Below, in pieces: positions 1-6,833 of a stretch of 12,705 nucleotides of DNA (its first letter is position 1; every line of letters begins with the position of its first letter). Source of the DNA: Bacteroidales bacterium (lineage in GTDB: Bacteria > Bacteroidota > Bacteroidia > Bacteroidales > P3); assembly GCA_012837565.1 (NCBI GenBank), contig DUQY01000075.1, positions 1-12,705 on the forward strand, written 5' to 3'. The notes below the pieces were generated by a model. It saw nothing but the letters and a program-made list of their open reading frames with translations, did no database searches and was not told where the DNA came from. A program made the position numbers and the translations under genes.

Positions 1-2
1 AC

Positions 3-1193
3 ACAAAAGATCCAATTCCTGCTGGAATGGCACGTGTTTCTTTAACTGCTGGTGATGTTTGGGGAGATGGTTCTGGTTACCAACTATTATTAGATGCAGA
101 TGCAACAGCTTTCGGAGTTGAAATTCCTGCAACAGGTGGTTTATCAGAAGGAGGGGACATACCTGCTTCTGTTTACGCTGTATTTGAATACAAAATTCCA
201 ACTAACGCAGACGGTTCTTTAACTACTACAAACTTTGTTATTAATAACACAATTGCAATTGATGTTCCTGCTGGAACATACGACTGGGTTGTAACTAATC
301 CTACCGCTGGTGATAGGATGTGGGTTGCTGGAAATGGAAGAGGCGATGATAAAGTATTTGCTGCAGGAGTAGAATACAAATTTACTGTAGCTCTTCTTGG
401 TACAGGAGATAATACAACTATAGAAGCAATTGACCCTAACGCACCTGTTCCATCAATAAATTGGGATTTCCAAGATGGAGAAATGCCAGCTCATTTTACT
501 ATTTATAATGATAATAATACACCTGCTGCAAATCAAACCTTATTCACTGACGGATGGAATGTTATAGCATTATCAGAGAATCCTAATGATCTTTTTGCTG
601 CTGCAACTTCTTATTTCACTGATCCAGTGCCTGCTGACAGATGGATGGTAACTGCTAAGATTAATTTAACAACAGGTAATTCTCTATCATTTGATGTTAA
701 ATCACAAGACCCAGCATATCTTGAATCAATGTCTGTTAAATTATCAACAACAACAGCTGGAAAAAATGCTTTCACAACTGAATTATGGACAAGTAGTGCG
801 GTTCCTGGAACATATAATACTCATACATTTGACTTAAGTGCATATAACAACCAAAGCATTTACGTTGCTTTTGTTTTAACTTCAACAGATGCTTTCTTTG
901 CATGTGTTGATAATATCAAAATATTTGGACAAGCTACTGCTACTGCTGGATTAAATGATATTGCTACTTCTAGCTTTGGTGTTTATCCAAACCCAGCTAT
1001 TGATTTTGTAACAATTGCTGATGCTAATGGTGCAGAGCTTAGAGTTGTTGATATGTTAGGAAGAACTATAATTTCTAAGGTTTCTAAATCTAATAGCGAA
1101 ACAATATCAACAAGCAACCTTGAATCAGGTATGTATATGATACAAATTATTAAAGACGGAAAAACTTCTACTCATAAACTTATCAAAAGATAA
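3..1193 (+). CDS. T9SS-secreted adhesin (DUF2436 + cleaved-adhesin + type A sorting domain), 5' partial
   Basis: The frame is open to the window edge: eight codons (TKDPIPAG) precede the ATG at 27, and that ATG lies inside a conserved domain, so the true start is upstream. Residues here count from that Met. Residues 1-135 resemble DUF2436 of gingipains and hemagglutinins (ARVSLTAGDVWGDGSGYQ, later DRMWVAGNG). Residues 144-301 resemble a cleaved-adhesin (jelly-roll) domain: it opens with NWDFQDGEMPAHF, has GWNVIALS and DRWMVT in the middle, and closes with ACVDNIKIFG. Residues 317-388 are a type A T9SS C-terminal sorting domain (VYPNPAIDFVTI, GMYMIQI, end KLIKR). The protein should be carried across the outer membrane by T9SS and anchored on the surface or released after tail cleavage. 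Any catalytic domain, such as a peptidase, would lie in the missing part, so the class (protease or pure adhesin) cannot be decided. Confidence 0.88.
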   Translation, partial: TKDPIPAGMARVSLTAGDVWGDGSGYQLLLDADATAFGVEIPATGGLSEGGDIPASVYAVFEYKIPTNADGSLTTTNFVINNTIAIDVPAGTYDWVVTNPTAGDRMWVAGNGRGDDKVFAAGVEYKFTVALLGTGDNTTIEAIDPNAPVPSINWDFQDGEMPAHFTIYNDNNTPAANQTLFTDGWNVIALSENPNDLFAAATSYFTDPVPADRWMVTAKINLTTGNSLSFDVKSQDPAYLESMSVKLSTTTAGKNAFTTELWTSSAVPGTYNTHTFDLSAYNNQSIYVAFVLTSTDAFFACVDNIKIFGQATATAGLNDIATSSFGVYPNPAIDFVTIADANGAELRVVDMLGRTIISKVSKSNSETISTSNLESGMYMIQIIKDGKTSTHKLIKR

Positions 1194-1228
1194 TTTCTGA
1201 TTAAAAGATATCTTTCTTAGATAAACAG

Positions 1229-1261
1229 AAAAGGAGTTGATTATAATAATCAACTCCTTTT
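1229..1261. terminator. Bidirectional intrinsic terminator between adhesin gene and pyrG
   Basis: A perfect 15-bp stem (1229-1243 with 1247-1261) closes a 3-nt loop. The stem core is GGAGTTGATTA with its complement. On the plus strand the hairpin runs into a T-rich tract (about 1258-1265), ending the adhesin transcript 35 nt after its stop. On the minus strand it sits 43 nt past the pyrG stop and exits into TTCTGTTTAT, so it probably also ends pyrG transcription. The convergent placement fits a shared terminator. Confidence 0.9.
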
Positions 1262-1304
1262 TTTATTCTCTTTATATTAAGAACAGCATATCACTATTCA
1301 TTCT

Positions 1305-2915
1305 TTATTCCTTATTCATAGCTGCCTTTATGAATGATATAAATAATGGATGTGGCTCTTCAACCGTTGATTTGTATTCTGGATGAAATTGAACTCCTAT
1401 AAAATAAGGATGATTAACTAATTCAATAACCTCAACAAGGTTTGAGTCTGGATTAATTCCTGTTGCAATCATTCCTGCATCTTCAAATTGTTTTAGGAAA
1501 GTATTATTGAACTCGTAGCGATGACGGTGACGTTCCGATATTTCTTCCATACCATAAGCCTTGTATGCCTTTGAGTCTTTCTTTAGCTTGCAATGATAAG
1601 CACCAAGACGCATCGTCCCTCCCATATGGGTGATCATCTTTTGCTCTTCCATCATATCAATTACTGGAAACTTAGTTCCTGGCAACATTTCATAAGAATG
1701 AGCATCTTTCATATTCAAAACATTTCTTGCAAATTCAACAACTGCCATCTGCATTCCTAAACAGATTCCAAAGAAAGGTATCTTGTTTTCTCTTGCATAC
1801 TTAATTGCACATAATTTACCCTCTATGCCTCTTGATCCAAAACCAGGTGCAACAAGTATTCCGTTAAGACCACTTAGTTCCTCCATAATACATTGTTCGT
1901 CTTTTTCTAAGTCTTCGGAATGAATTAGTTTAAGTCTAACTTTGCATTGTAGGGTAGCTCCTGCATGGATAAATGATTCTGAAATTGATTTATAAGCATC
2001 TTTCAATTCGGTGTACTTACCAACCAAACCAATCTTAACCTCAGTTATTGGATTATTAAGTTTATAAAGGAATGCCTTCCATTTCTCAAGGTTAGGTTCT
2101 CCCTGAGCCTTTACTCCAAGAATATCTAAAACTTGAATATCTAATTTTTCCTTTAGCATATTTAATGGCACCTCATAAATTGAAGGAGCATCCATTGATT
2201 CAATAACATTGTTTTTATCAACATTACAGAAAAGAGCAATCTTATCTTTTATTCCTTCATGAAGTTTATGTTCTGTCCTACATACTATTATATCTGGCTG
2301 AACACCTTGCTCTAGCATTTCCTTAACAGAATGTTGGGTAGGTTTTGTCTTAAGCTCACCCGCTGCTGCAAGATAAGGTATATAGGTAAGGTGAATTACA
2401 ATAACGTTTTTACCAAGTTCCCATTTCATTTGACGAAGTGACTCAATAAAAGGTAGAGATTCGATGTCACCAACAACTCCACCAAGCTCTGTTATAATAA
2501 AATCGTATTTATTGGTTTCGCCCAATATCTTAATTCTCCTCTTAATTTCATCCGTTACGTGAGGAATAACTTGAACTGTTCCTCCAAGATAATCTCCTCT
2601 TCTTTCCTTTTCAATAACGGTTTGATATATCCTACCTGTTGTTACGTTGTTTGCCTGTGAGGTTCTAACATTTGTGAAACGCTCATAGTGACCAAGGTCT
2701 AGGTCTGTTTCAGCACCATCTTCAGTAACGAAACATTCCCCATGCTCATAAGGATTTAGAGTACCTGGATCAACATTTAGATATGGGTCAAGCTTTTGAA
2801 TAGTTACAGAATATCCACGTAGTTTTAAGAGTAAAGCAAGCGAAGAGGCCATAATCCCTTTTCCAAGCGAAGAGGTTACGCCTCCGGTAACAAATATGTA
2901 TTTAGTATTAGACAT
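1305..2915 (-). CDS. pyrG: CTP synthase (glutamine-hydrolysing)
   Basis: Makes CTP from UTP, ATP and glutamine, the last step of de novo pyrimidine nucleotide synthesis, in the cytoplasm. The protein is 536 aa, normal for the family. The N-terminal amidoligase domain (about 1-270) opens with YIFVTGGVTSSLGKG, the nucleotide-binding loop, and carries LDPYLNVDPGTLNPYEHGE and ELGGVVGDIES. The C-terminal class I glutamine amidotransferase domain (about 292-535) has the nucleophile Cys385 in GICLGMQ and His511/Glu513 in QFHPEY, so the triad is complete. I chose the ATG at 2915. A TTG extension to 2957 is possible in frame, but that TTG is part of the promoter -7 box, and the family begins right at this Met. 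The gene is monocistronic here: promoter just upstream, terminator just downstream. Confidence 0.97.
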   Translation of the reverse strand: MSNTKYIFVTGGVTSSLGKGIMASSLALLLKLRGYSVTIQKLDPYLNVDPGTLNPYEHGECFVTEDGAETDLDLGHYERFTNVRTSQANNVTTGRIYQTVIEKERRGDYLGGTVQVIPHVTDEIKRRIKILGETNKYDFIITELGGVVGDIESLPFIESLRQMKWELGKNVIVIHLTYIPYLAAAGELKTKPTQHSVKEMLEQGVQPDIIVCRTEHKLHEGIKDKIALFCNVDKNNVIESMDAPSIYEVPLNMLKEKLDIQVLDILGVKAQGEPNLEKWKAFLYKLNNPITEVKIGLVGKYTELKDAYKSISESFIHAGATLQCKVRLKLIHSEDLEKDEQCIMEELSGLNGILVAPGFGSRGIEGKLCAIKYARENKIPFFGICLGMQMAVVEFARNVLNMKDAHSYEMLPGTKFPVIDMMEEQKMITHMGGTMRLGAYHCKLKKDSKAYKAYGMEEISERHRHRYEFNNTFLKQFEDAGMIATGINPDSNLVEVIELVNHPYFIGVQFHPEYKSTVEEPHPLFISFIKAAMNKE

Positions 2916-2954
2916 GATAAGCCATTTTAAAAAATTAATAGTTGAATTAATCTG

Positions 2955-2962
2955 CAAATATA
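2955..2962 (-). promoter_or_regulatory. Probable pyrG promoter -7 box
   Basis: The minus strand reads TATATTTG followed by C, a full match to the Bacteroidota primary-sigma -7 element TAnnTTTG. It would start transcription around 2948, giving a leader of about 30-35 nt before the ATG at 2915. I see no good TTG -33 element about 19 bp further upstream, only TTA. The leader has no clear Shine-Dalgarno sequence and is A/T rich, as usual in this phylum. Confidence 0.6.
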
Positions 2963-2996
2963 ATTATTTTTTAGTTCGCTATAAGTATAATTGTAT

Positions 2997-3004
2997 TAAT
3001 TTTG
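2997..3004 (+). promoter_or_regulatory. Probable flippase promoter -7 box
   Basis: TAATTTTG followed by C matches TAnnTTTG exactly. It lies only 6 bp before the ATG at 3011, so the transcript would be leaderless or nearly so. The box is 34 bp from the divergent pyrG box, so the two polymerases would compete for the same short region. No clear TTG -33 element is visible; TTCG near 2975-2978 is the closest. The spacing to the start codon makes this call less sure than the pyrG and gyrB boxes. Confidence 0.45.
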
Positions 3005-3010
3005 CAATTG

Positions 3011-4435
3011 ATGGACATAAAACAAAAAACAATAACAGGAGTTGCTTGGAGTGCAGTAGAAAGATTTTCGGTGCAAATAGTTCAATTCGTGGTGCAAATT
3101 ATTATAGCTCGGCTTTTGTTTCCGTCCGATTATGGAATGATAAGTATGTTGGCAATCTTTATGGCAATTGCCCAAACCTTCACCGACGGGGGATTTGGAA
3201 ACGCCCTAATACAAAAGAAAGACAGAACTAACACCGACTACTCAACAGTATTTTATTTTAATATTAGCGTAGGAATTATATTATCCATAATCCTTTTTCT
3301 TTCCTCTGGACTAATATCTCAGTTCTATAATATGCCAGAGCTAAAACCTATTGTACAGGTAATGTCTGTTAATTTAGTAATATTATCGTTTCAGGTAATA
3401 CAAAAGACAATCCTAACCATAAAGATTGACTTCAAAACACAAGCAAAGGCATCTCTTATTGGAGTTCTTATTGGTGGAGCAATAGGAATAATAATGGCAT
3501 ATAAAGGTTATGGAGCATGGGCACTGGTTGCACAATTTACAACCATAAACATAATACAGACCGCTCTGTTTTGGTATTTCGTTAAGTGGAAACCCATAAG
3601 AGAATTTTCAAAAGACTCATTCAAAAGATTATTTAATTTTGGTTCGAAAATACTTGGAGCCAACCTACTTCAAACCATATACCTCAACCTATACACACTT
3701 GTTATAGGCAAACAATTTTCAGCAACCACACTAGGCTATTACTCAAGAGCAGACCAGTTTGCACAATTCCCATCATCCAATATCACAGGAATAATATGGA
3801 GAGTAACCTACCCAATAATGTCCGAAATACAAGACGATGACCTAAAACTAAAGCAAGTATTTAGACAATATATAAAGCTATCAGCCTTTATTGTTTTCCC
3901 AATTATGGTTGGGCTAGCAGCAATGGCAGAACCATTTATAATAATCATACTAACAGAGAAATGGAAAGGCATAGTGCCAATCCTTCAAATAATATCTTTC
4001 TATTATATGCTATATCCGCTAAACGCTATTAGTCAAAACCTAATGCAGGTAAAAGGAAGGAGCGACATGTTTTTTAGATTAGAAATAGTTAAGAAATTAA
4101 TAGGAATAGCACTCTTATTTATCAGCTTACCATTTGGCATATACTACGTTTGTTCAAGCCTAATTGCTTATGGATTAATTAATCTATCAATCAATATCTA
4201 CTATAACTCAAAACTAATAGATTTCAAAATCAAAGACCAGATAAGAGATATAATTAAAATATTCTTTGTCTCAATAATAATGGGTTTAGTAGTATATTCA
4301 ATCAACCTCACCCCTCTTTCCAATATTCCAAAACTCCTAACAGGAACAATTATCGGCTCAATCACCTATCTAATCCTCTCACATATTACCAAGATACCAG
4401 AGCTCAAAACGCTAAGGAATCTTATTAAGAAATAA
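3011..4435 (+). CDS. Polysaccharide flippase / lipopolysaccharide biosynthesis membrane protein (MOP superfamily)
   Basis: 474 aa, highly hydrophobic along its length, with roughly 12-14 predictable membrane segments, the normal size for Wzx/WzxC-like flippases. The start KQKTITGVAWSAVERF followed by a long helix ending IIARLLFPSDYG is the usual opening of this family, and LGYYSRADQFAQFP at about residues 240-253 is its typical central motif. Such proteins move undecaprenyl-linked sugar units across the inner membrane for surface polysaccharide assembly; the substrate cannot be told from sequence. ATG 3011 was chosen over TTG 3002 because that TTG belongs to the -7 box. No glycosyltransferase or polymerase gene is adjacent: the gene stands alone between pyrG and gyrB. 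Its codons are rich in ATA, CTA and CCA, unlike the GCT/GGT-rich adhesin, which could reflect low expression or a different origin. Confidence 0.88.
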   Translation: MDIKQKTITGVAWSAVERFSVQIVQFVVQIIIARLLFPSDYGMISMLAIFMAIAQTFTDGGFGNALIQKKDRTNTDYSTVFYFNISVGIILSIILFLSSGLISQFYNMPELKPIVQVMSVNLVILSFQVIQKTILTIKIDFKTQAKASLIGVLIGGAIGIIMAYKGYGAWALVAQFTTINIIQTALFWYFVKWKPIREFSKDSFKRLFNFGSKILGANLLQTIYLNLYTLVIGKQFSATTLGYYSRADQFAQFPSSNITGIIWRVTYPIMSEIQDDDLKLKQVFRQYIKLSAFIVFPIMVGLAAMAEPFIIIILTEKWKGIVPILQIISFYYMLYPLNAISQNLMQVKGRSDMFFRLEIVKKLIGIALLFISLPFGIYYVCSSLIAYGLINLSINIYYNSKLIDFKIKDQIRDIIKIFFVSIIMGLVVYSINLTPLSNIPKLLTGTIIGSITYLILSHITKIPELKTLRNLIKK

Positions 4436-4480
4436 AATGCATAAACTACATTTATCTCCTCTAAAATATAAATACAAAAA

Positions 4481-4521
4481 AAGGCTATACTCTTTAATAA
4501 TACCTTAAGGCTTATAGCTTT
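4481..4521 (-). terminator. Possible second hairpin terminator facing the flippase gene
   Basis: AAGGCTATA (4481-4489) pairs with TATAGCTTT (4513-4521), 9 bp including one G-U, around a 23-nt loop that contains the small palindrome CCTTAAGG (4503-4510). Read on the minus strand the stem is followed by a run of T residues (complement of the A run ending at 4480), so it fits a backstop for transcription escaping from gyrB. On the plus strand the following sequence is not a good T-tract, leaving no strong terminator visible for the flippase. The long loop makes this a weak call. Confidence 0.3.
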
Positions 4522-4605
4522 AATCAAGTCCTGTTTTATTGAATTGCAGTAATAAAGTCCTGAAACAAAGAATCAAAAAATTTAATCAGCCATTCAGTCT
4601 CAGAA

Positions 4606-4682
4606 TCATGGCATGATACTGTCAACTTCATGGCATGATTCTTATTGATTCATGGCATGAAACAGAGCATATCATGGCATGA
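4606..4682. repeat. Four-copy array of the 11-bp dyad TCATGGCATGA with exact 22-bp period
   Basis: Identical copies lie at 4606-4616, 4628-4638, 4650-4660 and 4672-4682. Each is a perfect inverted repeat TCATG/CATGA around a single central G, and all four have the same orientation. They are separated by three 11-bp spacers (tactgtcaact, ttcttattgat, aacagagcata) that show no evident similarity. Copies therefore start exactly 22 bp apart, about two helical turns. No degenerate fifth copy is clear at either flank, and I noticed no other copy in the window. The pattern resembles a set of protein-binding sites on one DNA face more than a plain minisatellite, because the spacers have diverged while the 11-mers are invariant. 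Function unknown. Confidence 0.93.
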
Positions 4683-4766
4683 ATCTGATATCATTACAGC
4701 GTTCAATTTTATTGTTTCCTTAATTCAAAAGACTGAAATCAAAAAAGAAAATTAATAATTAAAGAA

Positions 4767-4801
4767 AAAGGGAATTGATTTTTCATTTATCAATTCCCTT
4801 T
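4767..4801 (-). terminator. gyrB intrinsic terminator
   Basis: A perfect 13-bp stem (4767-4779 with 4789-4801; AAAGGGAATTGAT and complement) closes a 9-nt loop. On the minus strand it begins 25 nt after the gyrB stop codon and is followed by TTCTTTAATTATT, an adequate T-rich tail. On the plus strand only TTTGC follows, so it acts mainly on gyrB. Confidence 0.85.
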
Positions 4802-4826
4802 GCAATATTAGTTGTTTGTTTTTGTC

Positions 4827-6773
4827 TTATGCGTCAATGTTTGCGTAAGTTGCGTTCTTTTCAATAAACTCACGTCTTGGTGGTACTTCGTCGCCCATAA
4901 GCATTGAGAATACTCTGTCGGCTTCGAAGGCGTTTTCAATGTCTATCTGGCGGAAGGTTCTAGTCTCTGGGTTCATTGTGGTTCCCCATAACTGGCTTTC
5001 ACTCATTTCCCCAAGACCTTTATATCTTTGGGTTGAAACTCCATTTGGTCCTAGTTCTTCTTGGTATCTTATACGTTCTTCCTCTGTCCAACAATAGCGT
5101 TCTTGCTTTCCTTTTTTTACTAAGTATAGTGGTGGAGTTGCAAGGTATACGTGTCCATTTTCTATTAATTCTTTCATATAACGGAAGAAGAAAGTTAGGA
5201 TTAGGGTTGCGATATGACTACCATCGACGTCAGCATCCGTCATAATAACTACCTTGTGGTAACGAAGCTTTTCGAGGTTAAGTGCTTTGCTATCTTCTGC
5301 TGTTCCTATCGATACTCCAAGTGCTGTGTATATGTTTTTGATTTCCTCTGAGTCAAGTACCCTGTGTTGCATTGCCTTTTCAACGTTTAGTATCTTTCCT
5401 CTTAATGGTAGAATTGCTTGGTATTCTCTATTTCTTCCTTGTTTTGCTGTTCCACCCGCTGACTGCCCTTCTACTATGTATATTTCACATTTTTCAGGGT
5501 CAGAGTTCGAACAGTCTGCAAGCTTTCCTGGTAATCCTGCAACTCCAAGAACGGTTTGTCTTTGTACAAGTTCTCTTGCTTTGCGTGCTGCATGCCTAGC
5601 TGTTGCTGCTAAAATTACTTTGCTTACTATTAACTTAGCTTCCTTTGGGTTTTCTTCCAAATAGTTGTTTAATAGTTCTGAAACCATTTGATCAACTGCT
5701 CCCATTACCTCACTATTACCTAATTTGGTTTTGGTTTGTCCTTCAAATTGTGGTTCTTGTACTTTTACTGATATTACTGTGGTAAGTCCTTCTCTAAAGT
5801 CATCTCCTACTATTTCGAATTTAAGCTTTTCCAACATTCCACTCTTATCGGCATAACTCTTTAGGGTACGAGTTAATCCACGACGAAATCCTGATATATG
5901 TGTTCCTCCTTCGTGTGTGTTAATGTTGTTTACGTATGAATGCAAGCTTTCGGTATAGGTTGTATTGTATTGCATTGCTATTTCAATTGGAATATCTTGT
6001 TTAATTCCTTCAATGCATATTGGTTCAGGAATTAGCTTTTCACGGTTTCCATCTAGGTATTCAATAAAATCTTTTAAACCATGTTCTGAATGAAATCTCT
6101 CAAATACAAAATCATCTTTGTCGTCTTTATATCTCTGATCGGTTATGGTTAACTCTAAACCTTTATTAAGGAATGATAGTTCTCTTAGTCTTGTGCAAAG
6201 TGTATCGTAATTGTATTCTGAGATTGTGAATATTGATGTATCGGGTAAGAAATGAGTTATTGTTCCTGTCTTGTCTGATGGGCCAACTTCTCTAACTGAA
6301 TATAAAGGGATTCCCTTGCTGTATTCTTGTTCGTATTCTTTGCCATCTCTGTGAACACTTACTTTCATATCTGAAGAAAGTGCGTTAACACAACTTACAC
6401 CTACTCCGTGAAGACCTCCTGAAACTTTATAGGATCCTTTATCGAACTTTCCTCCTGCATGCAAGACAGTCATAACAACTTCTAAGGCGCTTCTGCCTTC
6501 TTTTTCGTGCATATCAACAGGTATACCTCTTCCGTTATCCTCAACTCTAATTGAGTTATTTTCAAGAACAAAAACATCTATCTTAGAGCAGTAGCCAGCC
6601 AGTGCCTCATCAATTGAGTTATCAATAACTTCATAAACCAAATGGTGGAGTCCTCTAGTGTTTACGTCTCCAATATACATCGCAGGACGCAAACGAACTG
6701 CCTCCAACCCTTCTAAGACTGTTATATTATCAGCTGAATAAGCATTTTTTGCTCTTATCAATTCTTCACTCAT
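4827..6773 (-). CDS. gyrB: DNA gyrase subunit B
   Basis: ATPase subunit of gyrase; with GyrA it introduces negative supercoils. 648 aa, the short form without the long proteobacterial C-terminal insertion. GHKL ATPase: general-base Glu48 and Mg-binding Asn52 in YEVIDNSIDEA, DNGRGIP at 79-85, the ATP lid GGLHGVGVSCVNALS at 119-133. Transducer domain to about 395, including FEGQTKTKLGN. TOPRIM: Glu435 in IVEGQSAGG, Asp513/515/517 in MTDADVDGSH. C-terminal QRYKGLGEM at 582-590 and PRREFIEKNA near the end. Odd point: the normally invariant EGDSAGG reads EGQSAGG (Gln437, codon CAG), at the position of E. coli Asp426. ATG 6773 was preferred to TTG 6806, which overlaps the promoter box. ParE is the alternative, but the length, LADCSNSDPEKC and the C-terminus fit GyrB. 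It has its own promoter and terminator, so it can be expressed apart from the upstream genes. Confidence 0.95.
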   Translation of the reverse strand: MSEELIRAKNAYSADNITVLEGLEAVRLRPAMYIGDVNTRGLHHLVYEVIDNSIDEALAGYCSKIDVFVLENNSIRVEDNGRGIPVDMHEKEGRSALEVVMTVLHAGGKFDKGSYKVSGGLHGVGVSCVNALSSDMKVSVHRDGKEYEQEYSKGIPLYSVREVGPSDKTGTITHFLPDTSIFTISEYNYDTLCTRLRELSFLNKGLELTITDQRYKDDKDDFVFERFHSEHGLKDFIEYLDGNREKLIPEPICIEGIKQDIPIEIAMQYNTTYTESLHSYVNNINTHEGGTHISGFRRGLTRTLKSYADKSGMLEKLKFEIVGDDFREGLTTVISVKVQEPQFEGQTKTKLGNSEVMGAVDQMVSELLNNYLEENPKEAKLIVSKVILAATARHAARKARELVQRQTVLGVAGLPGKLADCSNSDPEKCEIYIVEGQSAGGTAKQGRNREYQAILPLRGKILNVEKAMQHRVLDSEEIKNIYTALGVSIGTAEDSKALNLEKLRYHKVVIMTDADVDGSHIATLILTFFFRYMKELIENGHVYLATPPLYLVKKGKQERYCWTEEERIRYQEELGPNGVSTQRYKGLGEMSESQLWGTTMNPETRTFRQIDIENAFEADRVFSMLMGDEVPPRREFIEKNATYANIDA

Positions 6774-6803
6774 TATTATAGTTGTTTTTTTTAAATCAAT
6801 TTG

Positions 6804-6811
6804 CAAATATA
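6804..6811 (-). promoter_or_regulatory. Probable gyrB promoter -7 box
   Basis: The minus strand reads TATATTTG then C, identical to the box before pyrG and a full match to TAnnTTTG. It lies 22 bp after the end of the pgpH-like gene and 30 bp before the gyrB ATG, giving a leader of roughly 25 nt that is A-rich and lacks a Shine-Dalgarno motif. No convincing TTG -33 element is seen. No hairpin terminator lies between the two genes, so read-through from upstream is also possible. Confidence 0.6.
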
Positions 6812-6833
6812 AGGAAAAAAAATGAGATAATGG

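Larger units (their letters stand above)
4436..4826. other. Convergent non-coding gap of 391 bp
   Basis: Both flanking genes end here: the flippase from the left and gyrB from the right. I find no credible gene. The longest start-to-stop run I noted is a 23-codon frame at 4437-4508 (MHKLHLSPLKYKYKK...) without a recognisable product. From left to right it holds an imperfect hairpin (4481-4521), the four-copy 22-bp-period dyad array (4606-4682), an A/T-rich stretch, and the gyrB terminator (4767-4801). Confidence 0.8.

Noticed and set aside
2916..2957. TTG start at 2957 giving a 550-aa CTP synthase
   Set aside because: The TTG is part of the TATATTTG promoter box, and the family starts at the ATG at 2915.
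2896..3231. 111-aa plus-strand ORF overlapping pyrG and the flippase
   Set aside because: A frame-shifted shadow of the flippase start and the antisense of pyrG; it lacks any recognisable domain.
4437..4508. 23-codon ORF after the flippase
   Set aside because: Lysine/leucine-rich, low-complexity product with no recognisable homology, and it overlaps a hairpin; treated as chance.
4526..4562. Direct repeat AAGTCCTG at 4526-4533 and 4555-4562
   Set aside because: Only 8 bp, two copies, with no shared flanks; expected by chance in A/T-rich DNA.
4606..4682. CRISPR array
   Set aside because: Repeat units are only 11 bp and spacers 11 bp, with no cas genes nearby; CRISPR repeats and spacers are normally over 20 bp each.
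4436..4826. Replication origin next to gyrB
   Set aside because: The periodic repeats recall iterons and gyrB is often near oriC in other phyla, but I see no TTATNCACA DnaA boxes and no dnaA or dnaN. The origin idea has no further support.
4976..5664. Plus-strand ORFs of 75-125 aa inside gyrB
   Set aside because: Antisense shadows of a highly conserved gene, with no promoter or recognisable product.
6774..6806. TTG start at 6806 giving a 659-aa GyrB
   Set aside because: The TTG is the last three bases of the TATATTTG box; the extra residues MQIDLKKTTII are not a GyrB feature.
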